Below are positions 25,086-33,072 of a DNA stretch of 64,000 bases, in pieces. The position numbers and the translations under genes were made by a program. Origin of the DNA: an uncultured Lachnospiraceae bacterium (GTDB lineage: Bacteria > Bacillota > Clostridia > Lachnospirales > Lachnospiraceae). The DNA lies in the NCBI GenBank assembly GCA_902775555.1, contig CACYMQ010000013.1:1-64000 (forward strand). The letters run 5' to 3'. Under the pieces are notes generated by a model. The model made no database searches, was not told the DNA's origin, and saw only the letters and a program-made list of their open reading frames with translations. Positions within the stretch are counted from its first letter, which is position 1; every line of letters starts with the position of its first letter.

Positions 25086-26318
25086 ATGGCAGAGTATTAT
25101 GAGCCGATGTTATATATGAGTACACCCGATAACCCGAATACCATGGGAACATCAGTGACATTGAAGGAAGCTGTGGACGGAGACATCCTCCGGTCAGTTG
25201 TTGAGGAGCTCCGGGAACGCTTCCCATATTTTTACGTAAAAGCAGAAGCAATAGAAAATGATCTGGTGCCGGTACCGAATCCGCTTCCTGTCACGGTACG
25301 AAATACCTGGAACCCGATCCGACTTCAATCCGAAGAAGCGAACTATCACCTGATGGCGTTTAAGTACGAGGGAAACCGGCTTGCGTTGGAAATGTCACAC
25401 TCTTTGTCGGATGGAGCAGGTTTCCTTCCCTATATTAAAAGTGTGCTCTATCTTTATCTCAGTCGTAAAACCGGTCAAACCTTTGATCCGACAGGCTTCC
25501 GTCTGCCGGGAAGTCCGATTCCGAAAACGGAAACCGGTGACCCATTTTCAGAACTGAATATAGACGGCGCTGAGCCGCCGATCTATCAGAAAAAACCGGT
25601 TGAGGACTTCTATCGGATGAGTGAAGGGAAAGAGAAGGGGTACCTTTGTTTCGGACTGAAGCTCCCGGAGGATCAGGTGATGAAGTACTGTAAGGGCAAC
25701 GACGGAAGCCCGAATGTACTTATTGCGGTACTTCTGACAAGAGCGATCAGGCGTGTAGACCCCGAAAATTCCAAGACAGTCAGTGCCTGCATCGCCATTG
25801 ACCATAAGGCTATACTCGGAAACCATGATAATTATCATATGTTTGCAAATGTGGCTGTATTGGATTTCCCCGTGTCCAGAGATCTGAATGACATTATGAA
25901 ATCCTGTACCATGGCGCGGGGGCAGCTTATACTGCAAACACAGCCGGAGAACTCGCTTTGGGTCATAAAACAAAGAAAAATAACCTATACAAAGCTGGCG
26001 CCTCTTCCGCTGGAGATGAAGACCGGTACGATCGCAAAATCGGCGGGAATCCCAAGATGGAGTTTGGCAGTATCTTACGCAAACAGCAGAAGCTTCGGCC
26101 CCTTAGATCCCTATATTGAGGAGCTGTATTTCATGGCCGCACCCGGAGTGATCGATATGGCGGTGGAGGTCACCTGTATCAATCATAATTTCTTCTTATC
26201 GATAGCGCAAAATTTCACTTCGGAACAATACTTCAATGCTTTTTTGGAAGAATTATCACTGGCCGGAATATCCTATGAAGTTAAATACAAAGATAATACA
26301 GAATTGTGTGGACTGTAG
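25086..26318 (+). CDS. Condensation/acyltransferase-fold protein (CAT-like superfamily)
   Basis: The 410-residue protein carries the HxxxDG motif of the CoA-dependent acyltransferase superfamily as MSHSLSDGAGFLPYIKSVLY near residue 101. It has two pseudo-repeated domains, as in alcohol acetyltransferases, PapA-type enzymes and NRPS condensation domains. It would move an acyl group between a thioester and an alcohol or amine. The second motif DFG(W/F) was not found in clear form. It stands alone as a single-gene unit between palindromes E and F. Confidence 0.65.
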   Translation: MAEYYEPMLYMSTPDNPNTMGTSVTLKEAVDGDILRSVVEELRERFPYFYVKAEAIENDLVPVPNPLPVTVRNTWNPIRLQSEEANYHLMAFKYEGNRLALEMSHSLSDGAGFLPYIKSVLYLYLSRKTGQTFDPTGFRLPGSPIPKTETGDPFSELNIDGAEPPIYQKKPVEDFYRMSEGKEKGYLCFGLKLPEDQVMKYCKGNDGSPNVLIAVLLTRAIRRVDPENSKTVSACIAIDHKAILGNHDNYHMFANVAVLDFPVSRDLNDIMKSCTMARGQLILQTQPENSLWVIKQRKITYTKLAPLPLEMKTGTIAKSAGIPRWSLAVSYANSRSFGPLDPYIEELYFMAAPGVIDMAVEVTCINHNFFLSIAQNFTSEQYFNAFLEELSLAGISYEVKYKDNTELCGL

Positions 26319-26325
26319 ATCTAAA

Positions 26326-26400
26326 GTGTAACGATTGGGGACGGTTCTGGGACGCCCAGAACCGTCCCCAATCGTCCCACCACCGTCCCCAATCGTTCCA
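26326..26400. repeat. Palindromic repeat, copy F
   Basis: Starts GTGTAACGATTGGGG, seven bases after the stop of the 25086 gene; one left unit, one inverted right unit ending AATCGTCCCACC, then a second right unit ending AATCGTTCCA. The promoter block shared with copy D follows directly. Confidence 0.9.
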
Positions 26401-26501
26401 TATGACCTATGGATTGAGTGGGTGGTCTGTGGTAGAATAAAAAAGGAAGATGGTGTGGCAAGGCAGATACCCGCAATATGCAAAGAGGAATGGAGAAAAA
26501 A

Positions 26502-26729
26502 GTGAAATCAATTCTGATTAAAGACACAACAAAGGAAGAACGTGAGGAGATCATCCGGTCTTCGCTTGACTGTGGCACCGGGAGCTGCGAGAATTGTTCC
26601 TCCTGCTGGCTGGGCGGAGGCAATCCATGGGAGATCTACCAGGACTACATTGACGGAAAGCGTGAGATCCGGGAGATCAATATGGAGTATAATGAGCGGT
26701 ATCTGCATGGCCGTTCGATCAAGGGGTAG
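26502..26729 (+). CDS. Small Cys-containing protein, paralogue 1
   Basis: GTG 26502 (after GGAG at 6 bases) gives 75 residues starting VKSILIKDTTKEEREEIIRS; the ATG at 26478 is also in frame but has no site. Four Cys lie in a cluster (DCGTGSCENCSSCW), followed by YQDYIDGKREIREINMEYNE. The second half is nearly identical to that of the 35280 protein. The Cys pattern suggests metal or redox binding. The following paralogue starts 3 bases after its stop, so the pair is co-translated. I recall small proteins like this in Lachnospiraceae carrying misleading purine-biosynthesis names; no function is known to me. Confidence 0.7.
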   Translation: MKSILIKDTTKEEREEIIRSSLDCGTGSCENCSSCWLGGGNPWEIYQDYIDGKREIREINMEYNERYLHGRSIKG

Positions 26730-26732
26730 GAA

Positions 26733-26939
26733 ATGAAGGAAGCACCGGTAGTAACAGGCTCCTCGGAAGAAGAGAGGAGAGAATATATCAAGAACAGATA
26801 TCCGTGCATTTCCGACTGCGATATGTGCGGGCTTTGTAAGGTGTTCCATGGCATGGACCCGGAACTGGCGTACAGAGATTATATCGAAGGACGGGCATCC
26901 TTTGACCAGGTATCGTTGAGATATAGAAGTAGACGATGA
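26733..26939 (+). CDS. Small Cys-containing protein, paralogue 2
   Basis: The 68-residue protein has EEERREYIKNRYPCISDCDM, then CGLCKVFHGMDP, and YRDYIEGRASFDQVSLRYRS. The order (EER helix, Cys cluster CxxxCxxCxxC, YxDYI(D/E)G helix, RY end) is the same as in its neighbour and the 35280 protein, though more diverged. It is translated with the upstream gene (three-base gap). Function unknown; zinc or iron-sulfur binding is only inferred from the Cys spacing. Confidence 0.65.
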   Translation: MKEAPVVTGSSEEERREYIKNRYPCISDCDMCGLCKVFHGMDPELAYRDYIEGRASFDQVSLRYRSRR

Positions 26940-26999
26940 TTATCAAATGTTGTCAGAAACGAAGGGTGAAGGTCTTTTTGCAGATTGCCGGGAGTGCAT

Positions 27000-28208
27000 A
27001 TGAGTAGTAAAGAAGCAGATCAGAATAAAGCTGATACCATGACGAAACCTAAAAAGAGGAGGTGGCTCCGTGTGTTGATCATAGTACTGTCATCCATAGC
27101 CGGAGTCCTTCTTTTTGCGTTTATCTTCGTCATGCTTCATCCCGGCTTTGGAGGAAATGTAACACGCAAGGATAAAGAAGCCTATGCTTCCAGAACGGAC
27201 GAATCCTATTTCAGGAAATATGAATTTACGAACGGTGACGGATTTGAATTGATGACAGGTGGCAAGGGGGAGAATAATCTCTATTCCTCCAAAGGGAAAA
27301 AACCCAAGGATGAGTTTCCGGCTATTACCCCTGTATTCCTTTCTGATCCGGAGGTGGAGGATTTCTCCTATACATGGTTTGGACATTCGGCATTTTTGAT
27401 ACAGATGCATGGGATGAACATACTGATCGATCCCATGCTGTCTGACTGTTCGTCGCCGCTTTCCTGGATCGGTGTAAAGAGATTTGCCCGTTGTCCGATC
27501 ACGGCAGAGGAGCTGCCTCATATCGACGTGGTATTCTATTCCCACGATCACTACGATCATCTGGACATGGATACACTGAAGAAGATCGACAGCAAGGCGG
27601 ATCGTTATTTTGTACCCCTTGGTATAGAAAAGCATCTGGAACGATGGGGAGTGGATGCGGGAAAGATCCGGAATATGGCCTGGTGGGAGGAGTATGATTA
27701 CAAGGGACTTACCATAGCCTGCACGCCGACACAGCATTTCTCCGGAAGAAAGATCATAGATTCAAATGATACGCTGTGGGCATCTCTTGTACTGAAGGAT
27801 GAATACCGGCAGATATACTACAGTGGTGATGGCGGGAATAATGACCGTTTTGAGAAGATCCATGAGCGATACGGAGATTTCGACTTCGCCATACTGGAAT
27901 GCGGGCAGTACAGTCCGAAATGGGCGGGAGTGCATATGTTCCCGGAAGAGGCAGTGACTGCAGGAGATATCCTTCATGCGACCTATGTCACCCCGGTCCA
28001 TTGGGGAGCATTTGTTCTTTCCAGCCATGCCTGGGACGACAGTGCGGAAAGGTTTGCAAGAGCCTACGAAAGTACGCATACAAACACCCAATATATGATC
28101 ACACCGGAACCCGGACAGACCCTTTACGGAGGAAAGAACGGGAAAGAATTCTTTGAAAAGGAGTCGCTGGAGAAGGCCGGAAAAAGGTGGTGGAGAGATT
28201 ATGAATGA
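27000..28208 (+). CDS. Membrane-anchored MBL-fold hydrolase (UlaG/NAPE-PLD-like)
   Basis: ATG 27000 after GGGAG gives 402 residues; the TTG at 26985 is less likely. One membrane helix (about 25-47, after KPKKRR) anchors an extracytoplasmic metallo-beta-lactamase domain. FGHSAFLIQ and ILIDPM form the first strands, SHDHYDHLD (about 181) is the HxHxDH metal motif, THQHF-like TPTQHFSGR follows, YYSGDGG carries the metal Asp, and PVHWGAF the last His. The NAPE-PLD/UlaG-like subgroup acts on phospholipids or lactone-type substrates. It overlaps the next gene by 8 bases (ATGAATGA), so the two are coupled. Confidence 0.8.
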   Translation: MSSKEADQNKADTMTKPKKRRWLRVLIIVLSSIAGVLLFAFIFVMLHPGFGGNVTRKDKEAYASRTDESYFRKYEFTNGDGFELMTGGKGENNLYSSKGKKPKDEFPAITPVFLSDPEVEDFSYTWFGHSAFLIQMHGMNILIDPMLSDCSSPLSWIGVKRFARCPITAEELPHIDVVFYSHDHYDHLDMDTLKKIDSKADRYFVPLGIEKHLERWGVDAGKIRNMAWWEEYDYKGLTIACTPTQHFSGRKIIDSNDTLWASLVLKDEYRQIYYSGDGGNNDRFEKIHERYGDFDFAILECGQYSPKWAGVHMFPEEAVTAGDILHATYVTPVHWGAFVLSSHAWDDSAERFARAYESTHTNTQYMITPEPGQTLYGGKNGKEFFEKESLEKAGKRWWRDYE

Positions 28209-28773
28209 GAGACAACATACAAAGGGATCGATCGGTGAAGATGGTCTACGGGCGGAGACAAAATCCCCGGAGAAAAAGGCACTTCTTGTGATCGATATGC
28301 AGAATGATTATCTGTGGAGTAAAAGAAAAGAGATGTTTTCCTACGATACAAAGGAGCTGGTCGGAAATGTGAATCAGGCCATTGAACAGTATCAGGAAGA
28401 AGGATACGACATTATCTACATCAAGCATATTCTGTCGAAGCTTATGTGGGGTGTTGGTTTTTCAATCAAAGGAACGGAAGGAGCTGAGCTTTACAGCGGT
28501 CTTAATATCGTTTCTGACCATTGCTTCGAGAAGAATCATTCCGATACATTTACGGCGAAGGCATTTCGCGAATATATGAAGGATCAGGGCTTTACAGAGC
28601 TGGCTCTCTGCGGCCTTGATGAATGCGGATGCGTCGGGGCAACTGCCAAAGGTGCAGTTAAAGCAGGCCTCACAGTGAAAATGCTCACGGACTGTATCGG
28701 AAGAAGATTTCCAGAAAAGAAGGTAAAGGCGATGAGGGATGAGTTGTTATCCCTGGGAGTAGAGTACATATAG
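28201..28773 (+). CDS. Isochorismatase-family cysteine hydrolase
   Basis: The 190-residue protein has LLVIDMQNDYLW (catalytic Asp, about 34), FEKNHSDTFTA (Lys/Ser loop, about 105) and the catalytic Cys144 in CGCVGATAKGAV, the three parts of the isochorismatase-like active site. Family members include nicotinamidases and various amidohydrolases. ATG 28201 overlaps the end of the MBL gene and follows a weak GGTGG-type site. A start at 28153 would lie inside that gene and is not supported. The substrate is unknown. Confidence 0.82.
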   Translation: MNERQHTKGSIGEDGLRAETKSPEKKALLVIDMQNDYLWSKRKEMFSYDTKELVGNVNQAIEQYQEEGYDIIYIKHILSKLMWGVGFSIKGTEGAELYSGLNIVSDHCFEKNHSDTFTAKAFREYMKDQGFTELALCGLDECGCVGATAKGAVKAGLTVKMLTDCIGRRFPEKKVKAMRDELLSLGVEYI

Positions 28774-28796
28774 TTTTCGTGACGGGGAGCAGAAAA

Positions 28797-29465
28797 ATGG
28801 ATAGCAAACACAAATCAGATACATTGCTTCTTGCCGTGCTGCTTTCGTTATCCGGAGGTTTTCAGGATGCATATACTTATGTCCTCAGAGGAAATGTATT
28901 TGCAAATGCCCAGACCGGAAATGTTGTCTTTATGAGCCAGCGTTTGATGACCGGGGATTTCAGAGGGGCCTTACGTTATTTTCTTCCTCTGGTTGCCTTT
29001 GCTTCGGGAATACTGGTTGCCGAACAGAGCGCACATTTTTTTAAGAAGATCAATAAGGTATATTGGAGACATGTTATTTTGATCCTTGAGATCATCGTTC
29101 TTTCTATTGTCGGATTCCTTCCGGTGGAATTCAATGAGCTTGCCAATATCCTGGTTTCATTTACATGTGCGATGCAGGTTCAGACCTTCAGGTCGTTAAA
29201 AGGTCACAACTACGCCAGTACCATGTGTATCGGAAATCTAAGAAGCGGGACAGAGAGTCTGTCAAAGTATCTGAGAACCAGAAACAAAAGCAATATCATT
29301 GATTCCTTGTATTACTTTGGGATCATTCTTGTCTTTGCCATCGGCGCCGGTCTGGGAAGTATACTGTCAGGGTATTGGGGATTCAAAACCATACTGATCT
29401 CAAGCGTTATTCTGCTGTTGGCAAATCTGTCGATGGTGGAAAGGAAAACTGTGGAATACAGATGA
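28797..29465 (+). CDS. YoaK/DUF1275 family membrane protein
   Basis: The 222-residue protein has about six membrane helices. It carries the family motifs SGGFQDAYTYVLRGNVFANA and QTGNVVFMS near the N-terminus, and VQTFRSLKGHNYASTMCIGN in the middle, as in YoaK proteins. ATG 28797 follows GGGGAG by eight bases. The function of the family is not established; transport has been suggested. Its 3' end overlaps the first in-frame codons of the broken nucleotidyltransferase, marking a deletion junction. Confidence 0.85.
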   Translation: MDSKHKSDTLLLAVLLSLSGGFQDAYTYVLRGNVFANAQTGNVVFMSQRLMTGDFRGALRYFLPLVAFASGILVAEQSAHFFKKINKVYWRHVILILEIIVLSIVGFLPVEFNELANILVSFTCAMQVQTFRSLKGHNYASTMCIGNLRSGTESLSKYLRTRNKSNIIDSLYYFGIILVFAIGAGLGSILSGYWGFKTILISSVILLLANLSMVERKTVEYR

Positions 29466-30177
29466 ATACTCTGATCTGGATCTCTTTATCGTGACGACGG
29501 CTCAGGAGCGGTGGTATTCGGGAGAATATCCGGGGATCATCGGAAATGTGAGCATCGCCTTCATCGAACCGACCTTGGGCGGCGGGAAGGAATACAGATG
29601 TATCTATGAGGCAGATCTGGATGTGGACATGATCGTCCTTTCGCCGGGGCAGATGGAGGATGCAGCAAAGGAAGGGGTTCTGGAATGGGTCATGAACCGG
29701 GGATATTCGGTACTGTATGACGCGCAGAACTACGCGGAGCTGCTTTCAAAATATGTGACGCACGGGCAGTCCCGGCCGAAGATGCCGGAGAATGAGTTTA
29801 AGAATATCGTAAATGATTTTTATTTTCATAATATCTGGGCATACAAGAAGCTGAAGAGAGGAGAACTCTGGTCGGCCAAGATGTGTGTGGATGCTTATCT
29901 GAAGCAGAGGCTGCTCCGGATGATCGAGTTCTACTGCTACAAGGTGGAGGGCAGGGATGTATGGCATGACGGCCGGTTCATCGACCGATGGGCGGATGAC
30001 TGGTTTTTAAACGATATGAAAAAATGCTTTGCCCATTATGAGTCGGAGGATGTTAAAACAGCACTGGATGCGACACATCTGCTTTTTGAGAAAGTCACCA
30101 GACGGATCGCGGAAGCGGAGGGATATACATATCCGGAGCGGGCGAAGGATTGCGCATATGCGTTTCTGAAATCGTAA
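29461..30177 (+). pseudogene. 5'-truncated aminoglycoside 6-adenylyltransferase-like gene (AadK type)
   Basis: The frame reads DEYSDLDLFIVTTAQERWYS at 29461-29520, the catalytic D-x-D strand of ANT(6)/AadK nucleotidyltransferases. It continues to near the end of the family (KMCVDAYLKQRLLRMIEFYC; TYPERAKDCAYAFLKS). The beginning of about 30 residues, with the GSRAR-type nucleotide-binding motif, is missing. The frame instead runs into the last codons of the YoaK gene. The GTG at 29491 could start a shorter protein, but it would lack both the GS motif and the DxD strand. I read it as dead. Confidence 0.7.
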
Positions 30178-30181
30178 TCCC

Positions 30182-30356
30182 ATGTCATCCTGAGCGAAGC
30201 GAAGGATCTTGCGCGAAAAGATTCTTCGGCTGGCGCCTCAGAATGACACAATGGCGCCTCAGAATGACACCCTCCATGTCATCCTGAGCGAAGCGAAGGA
30301 TCTTACATGAATCGAAGGATCTTACATGAATCGAAGGATCTTGCGAAGCGAAAGAC
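30182..30356. repeat. Dispersed GAGCGAAGCGAAGGATC-type repeat cluster
   Basis: TGTCATCCTGAGCGAAGCGA followed by AGGATCTT occurs twice (from about 30182 and 30275). The inverted right-end form CTCAGAATGACAC occurs twice at 30237-30270, and ATGAATCGAAGGATCTTAC is repeated in tandem at about 30306-30345. The left TCATCCTGAG and right CTCAGAATGA halves make imperfect palindromes. From memory, repeats of this type (TCATTCTGAGCGAAGCGAAG) occur in unrelated bacterial phyla. The cluster lies between a pseudogene and a GNAT gene. Confidence 0.8.
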
Positions 30357-30387
30357 ATAGAATAGTGAGAAAGTAGGGTGTAGAACC

Positions 30388-30810
30388 ATGATCGAATATG
30401 GAAATGAAATAACTGCAGAGGAATACCTGGAGCTGCGCAGGCTGGTGGGATGGATGGAATTCCCTCTTGAGGAAGCTCAGGCCGGACTGGATAATGCCTA
30501 TTATGTTGTATCGGTAAGAGATGAGGGAAGGGCCATCGGTGTGATGCGGCTTCTCTGGGACGGAGGATATATCGCATTCATTTCAGATGTGATCGTGGCT
30601 CCGGATCATCAGGGACAGGGAATCGGAAGGAAACTGGTAGAACTCTGCATCGACAGGGTGAAGGCAGATATGAAACCCGGATACAAGGTGAAGATCAATC
30701 TGATGGCTGCAAAAGGAAAGGAGCCGTTCTATGAGAAATTCGGTTTCCTGGAACGCCCGAACGATAAAACCGGTGCCGGCATGGATCAGTGGTTCTTCGC
30801 TGATCTGTGA
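30388..30810 (+). CDS. GNAT N-acetyltransferase
   Basis: The 140-residue protein has the GNAT core: VIVAPDHQGQGIGRKLVELC (motif A, acetyl-CoA loop QGQGIG near residue 74) and KEPFYEKFGFLERPND (motif B). It resembles the small single-domain acetyltransferases that act on amines or amino-acid analogues. AGGGTGTAGAACC precedes the ATG. Directly after its TGA, in the same frame, runs the remnant of another acetyltransferase, so translational readthrough would yield a joined product. Confidence 0.85.
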   Translation: MIEYGNEITAEEYLELRRLVGWMEFPLEEAQAGLDNAYYVVSVRDEGRAIGVMRLLWDGGYIAFISDVIVAPDHQGQGIGRKLVELCIDRVKADMKPGYKVKINLMAAKGKEPFYEKFGFLERPNDKTGAGMDQWFFADL

Positions 30811-31188
30811 CAACGACATTCCGGCAGAGGATCTTATGAGTGGGGAAGGATCGAGGGATATGCCTACGCCGGTGTCTTCAAGGACAGGGCGGCCTATGAC
30901 TGGTCCTGTGAGACCACCATTTATATCGACCGGGATCAGAGGAAGAGCGGGCTGGGGCGTATGCTGTATGAGGCCCTGGAGAAGGAGCTGAAGAAAATGG
31001 GGATTCTCAACCTGTATGCCTGCATCGGATATCCCGCGACGGAGGACGAATATCTGACAAAAAACAGTGCTGAATTCCACGAACATCTTGGATTCACAAA
31101 GGTCGGAGAATTTCACAAATGCGGATATAAGTTCGGACGTTGGTATGATATGATATGGATGGAGAAAATCATCGGTTCGCATTTGTGA
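30811..31188 (+). pseudogene. N-terminally truncated phosphinothricin acetyltransferase-like GNAT
   Basis: In the frame of the preceding GNAT, immediately after its stop, the sequence reads YEWGRIEGYAYAGVFKDRAA, then YDWSCETTIYIDRDQRKSGL, and ends FHKCGYKFGRWYDMIWMEKI. This is most of a PAT/Bar-type N-acetyltransferase. The first 50-60 residues are missing and no start with a ribosome binding site exists; the first ATG (30961) lies beyond the acetyl-CoA loop. It is a deletion remnant. Confidence 0.75.
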
Positions 31189-31263
31189 ATCAGAACTGCC
31201 CTCAAAGGCGAGCTGGATGGATGATTTCCAAAATAAATCTATTGGATTGAGTGAGGGGATTCC

Positions 31264-32118
31264 ATGTTTGAGAGCAAATTTGCGAAGACTGAATATATAG
31301 AGCGGGATCATGTGGTTTTCCATGTGTGGAAAAAGGAAGCACATTTTGATGATTACCGTGATCCGGTGAAGGCATCCCTTGAAATGCTGCGGGAGCATGA
31401 GGGAAGCCTCTTTGTTGTGGATGCAAGACACGGATTCGAGGATGTGAAGGAGGATGTGGAGTGGGGCTTCAATTACTTCCTTCCTGAGTTAAAAAAGACG
31501 GGTTGTACCATATGGGGCTTTATCCTTCCGGAGGTATCCGAGATTGAAGGTGAGATCGATCTCTGGACGAAGGAGATCGAGAAGAATTTCCGTGTGATCA
31601 GGGCAACCTCCTATTTAGAGATCCTGAAACAGGCAAGACCGACAACTGCGAACGAAACAACTGCGAACAAATTAACTGATAGTGAATTAACTGAGAATAA
31701 AATATCCGGGAATATCGAGATCACATATAAGGATATCCATGATTTTTCGGCAGAGGATCTGCAGGAGCTGTTTCTTTCGGTGGACTGGTCTTCGGGACAT
31801 TTCCCGGACAGGCTGGTCATGGCGATGAAGAACTATGAGACGGTATATACCGCATGGGATAAAGATAAACTGATTGGTCTGATCTCGGCCATGGATGACG
31901 GGAACATGAATGCATATGTACATTATCTCCTGGTTCATCCGGATTATCATAAGATGAAGATCGGCAGAACCCTCGTTCAAATGATAAAGGAGCATTACAG
32001 GGACTATCTTAGGATCGTGGTGATCGCAGTAGATCAGGAAATCCATTTCTATGAGGATTGTGGATTTGAGGTTAGTACGGTTTCCAAGCCGATGTTCATC
32101 ACATCCTTGTGGACCTGA
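31264..32118 (+). CDS. Two-domain protein: SpoIIAA/STAS-like N-terminus joined to a GNAT domain
   Basis: The 284-residue protein has an alpha/beta N-terminal domain (1-120) with SLFVVDARHGFEDVKEDVEW that looks like a SpoIIAA-like/STAS fold (tentative). A linker at about 121-148 is made of repeating short units (TTANETTANKLTDSELTENK), and a GNAT domain follows (150-284) with YLLVHPDYHKMKIGRTLVQM as the acetyl-CoA loop and IHFYEDCGFEVST as motif B. The linker looks as if it grew by short duplication. The meaning of the fusion is unknown. A GTGAGGGG sequence precedes the ATG. Confidence 0.65.
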   Translation: MFESKFAKTEYIERDHVVFHVWKKEAHFDDYRDPVKASLEMLREHEGSLFVVDARHGFEDVKEDVEWGFNYFLPELKKTGCTIWGFILPEVSEIEGEIDLWTKEIEKNFRVIRATSYLEILKQARPTTANETTANKLTDSELTENKISGNIEITYKDIHDFSAEDLQELFLSVDWSSGHFPDRLVMAMKNYETVYTAWDKDKLIGLISAMDDGNMNAYVHYLLVHPDYHKMKIGRTLVQMIKEHYRDYLRIVVIAVDQEIHFYEDCGFEVSTVSKPMFITSLWT

Positions 32119-32156
32119 CGGGAACCATAGCGTATTGCACGTGCTGCGTATCATCA

Positions 32157-32190
32157 CCGGGGGAAAATACCTTTGACCCCGGAATTAATT
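32157..32190 (+). terminator. Weak terminator-like hairpin
   Basis: CCGGGG (32157-32162) pairs with CCCCGG (32177-32182) across a 14-base loop, then AATTAATTT. It may end the transcript of the 31264 gene. The rest of the gap to 32260 shows only the ACAGGAGG site of the next gene. Confidence 0.45.
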
Positions 32191-32259
32191 TATTGTCGTA
32201 AGCATATTCGTCCGGATCATTATCAACGGCTATGAAATATTCACAGGAGGACCTGTATC

Positions 32260-33072
32260 ATGAATGTAGGGATCATCGGATACGGAAGTATGGGGAAGAT
32301 GCTGGCGGATAAGTTCGCCGCATCAGGCATTTCGGATATAAAGCAGGTGTTCGTTACCAACCGGAGTAAGGAGAAACTCGGAAGTGCGCCGGTCGGAGTG
32401 ACGGTTTGCGGAGAGAATCAGGACCTTGCGGAAAAATCGGATATTGTATTTGTCTGTGTACGGCCGGTGGATCTTCCGGATATCATCGCAGAGATCGCTC
32501 CGTCGCTGAGACCGGATACCCTGCTGGTATCGCTGAACGGAAATATATCCTTTGAGATGATCGGACGTGTCACGGAACAGAAGGCCGCAAAAGTGATCCC
32601 CAGTCTGACCGCGGAGATCAACAGGTCCCAATCCCTGGTATGCTTTAATGACAGCGTTTCAGATGAAGACAAAGCATGTCTGAAAACCCTCCTTGGCTGT
32701 ATTGGAAATGTGATCGAACTCCCGGAGAAAGAAATGGGTATGGGCTCCGAACTGGTAAGCTGCATGCCCGGCTTTATCGCATCGATCTTTGACGTAATCT
32801 GCAAGGAGGCAAAGAAGCATACGGAGATACCGGAGGAGCAGATCGTGCGAATGGTTCTTTCAACACTGAGCGCCACCGGGGATCTGATGCTGCAGAAGGA
32901 AATGACCTTTGAAAAAGTGGTGAAGAGAGTGGCCACGAAAGGCGGCATCACTCAGGAGGGAACGGCAGTGGTCTATGAGAAACTGCCGGATGTGGCGGAT
33001 GAACTGTTTGAGAAGACATTGGCGAAAAGACGCCTGGTGGCAGAGAAGGCAAAGGAGACGTATGGGTTATGA
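32260..33072 (+). CDS. proC: Pyrroline-5-carboxylate reductase family protein
   Basis: The 270-residue protein starts with an NADP-binding Rossmann motif (MNVGIIGYGSMGKMLADKFA). It has the family pattern DIVFVCVRPVDLPDI and LVSLNGNISFEMI, and the dimerisation/substrate end VATKGGITQEGTAVVYEKLP, matching P5C reductase (consensus TSPGGTTxxG; here ATKGGITQEG). P5C reductase makes proline. The changed end motif leaves room for a ComER-like paralogue with another role. It overlaps the next gene by 11 bases. Confidence 0.75.
   Translation: MNVGIIGYGSMGKMLADKFAASGISDIKQVFVTNRSKEKLGSAPVGVTVCGENQDLAEKSDIVFVCVRPVDLPDIIAEIAPSLRPDTLLVSLNGNISFEMIGRVTEQKAAKVIPSLTAEINRSQSLVCFNDSVSDEDKACLKTLLGCIGNVIELPEKEMGMGSELVSCMPGFIASIFDVICKEAKKHTEIPEEQIVRMVLSTLSATGDLMLQKEMTFEKVVKRVATKGGITQEGTAVVYEKLPDVADELFEKTLAKRRLVAEKAKETYGL

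Noticed and set aside
30182..30356. CRISPR array
   Set aside because: Repeats are irregular in spacing and length, partly inverted, and no cas genes are present.
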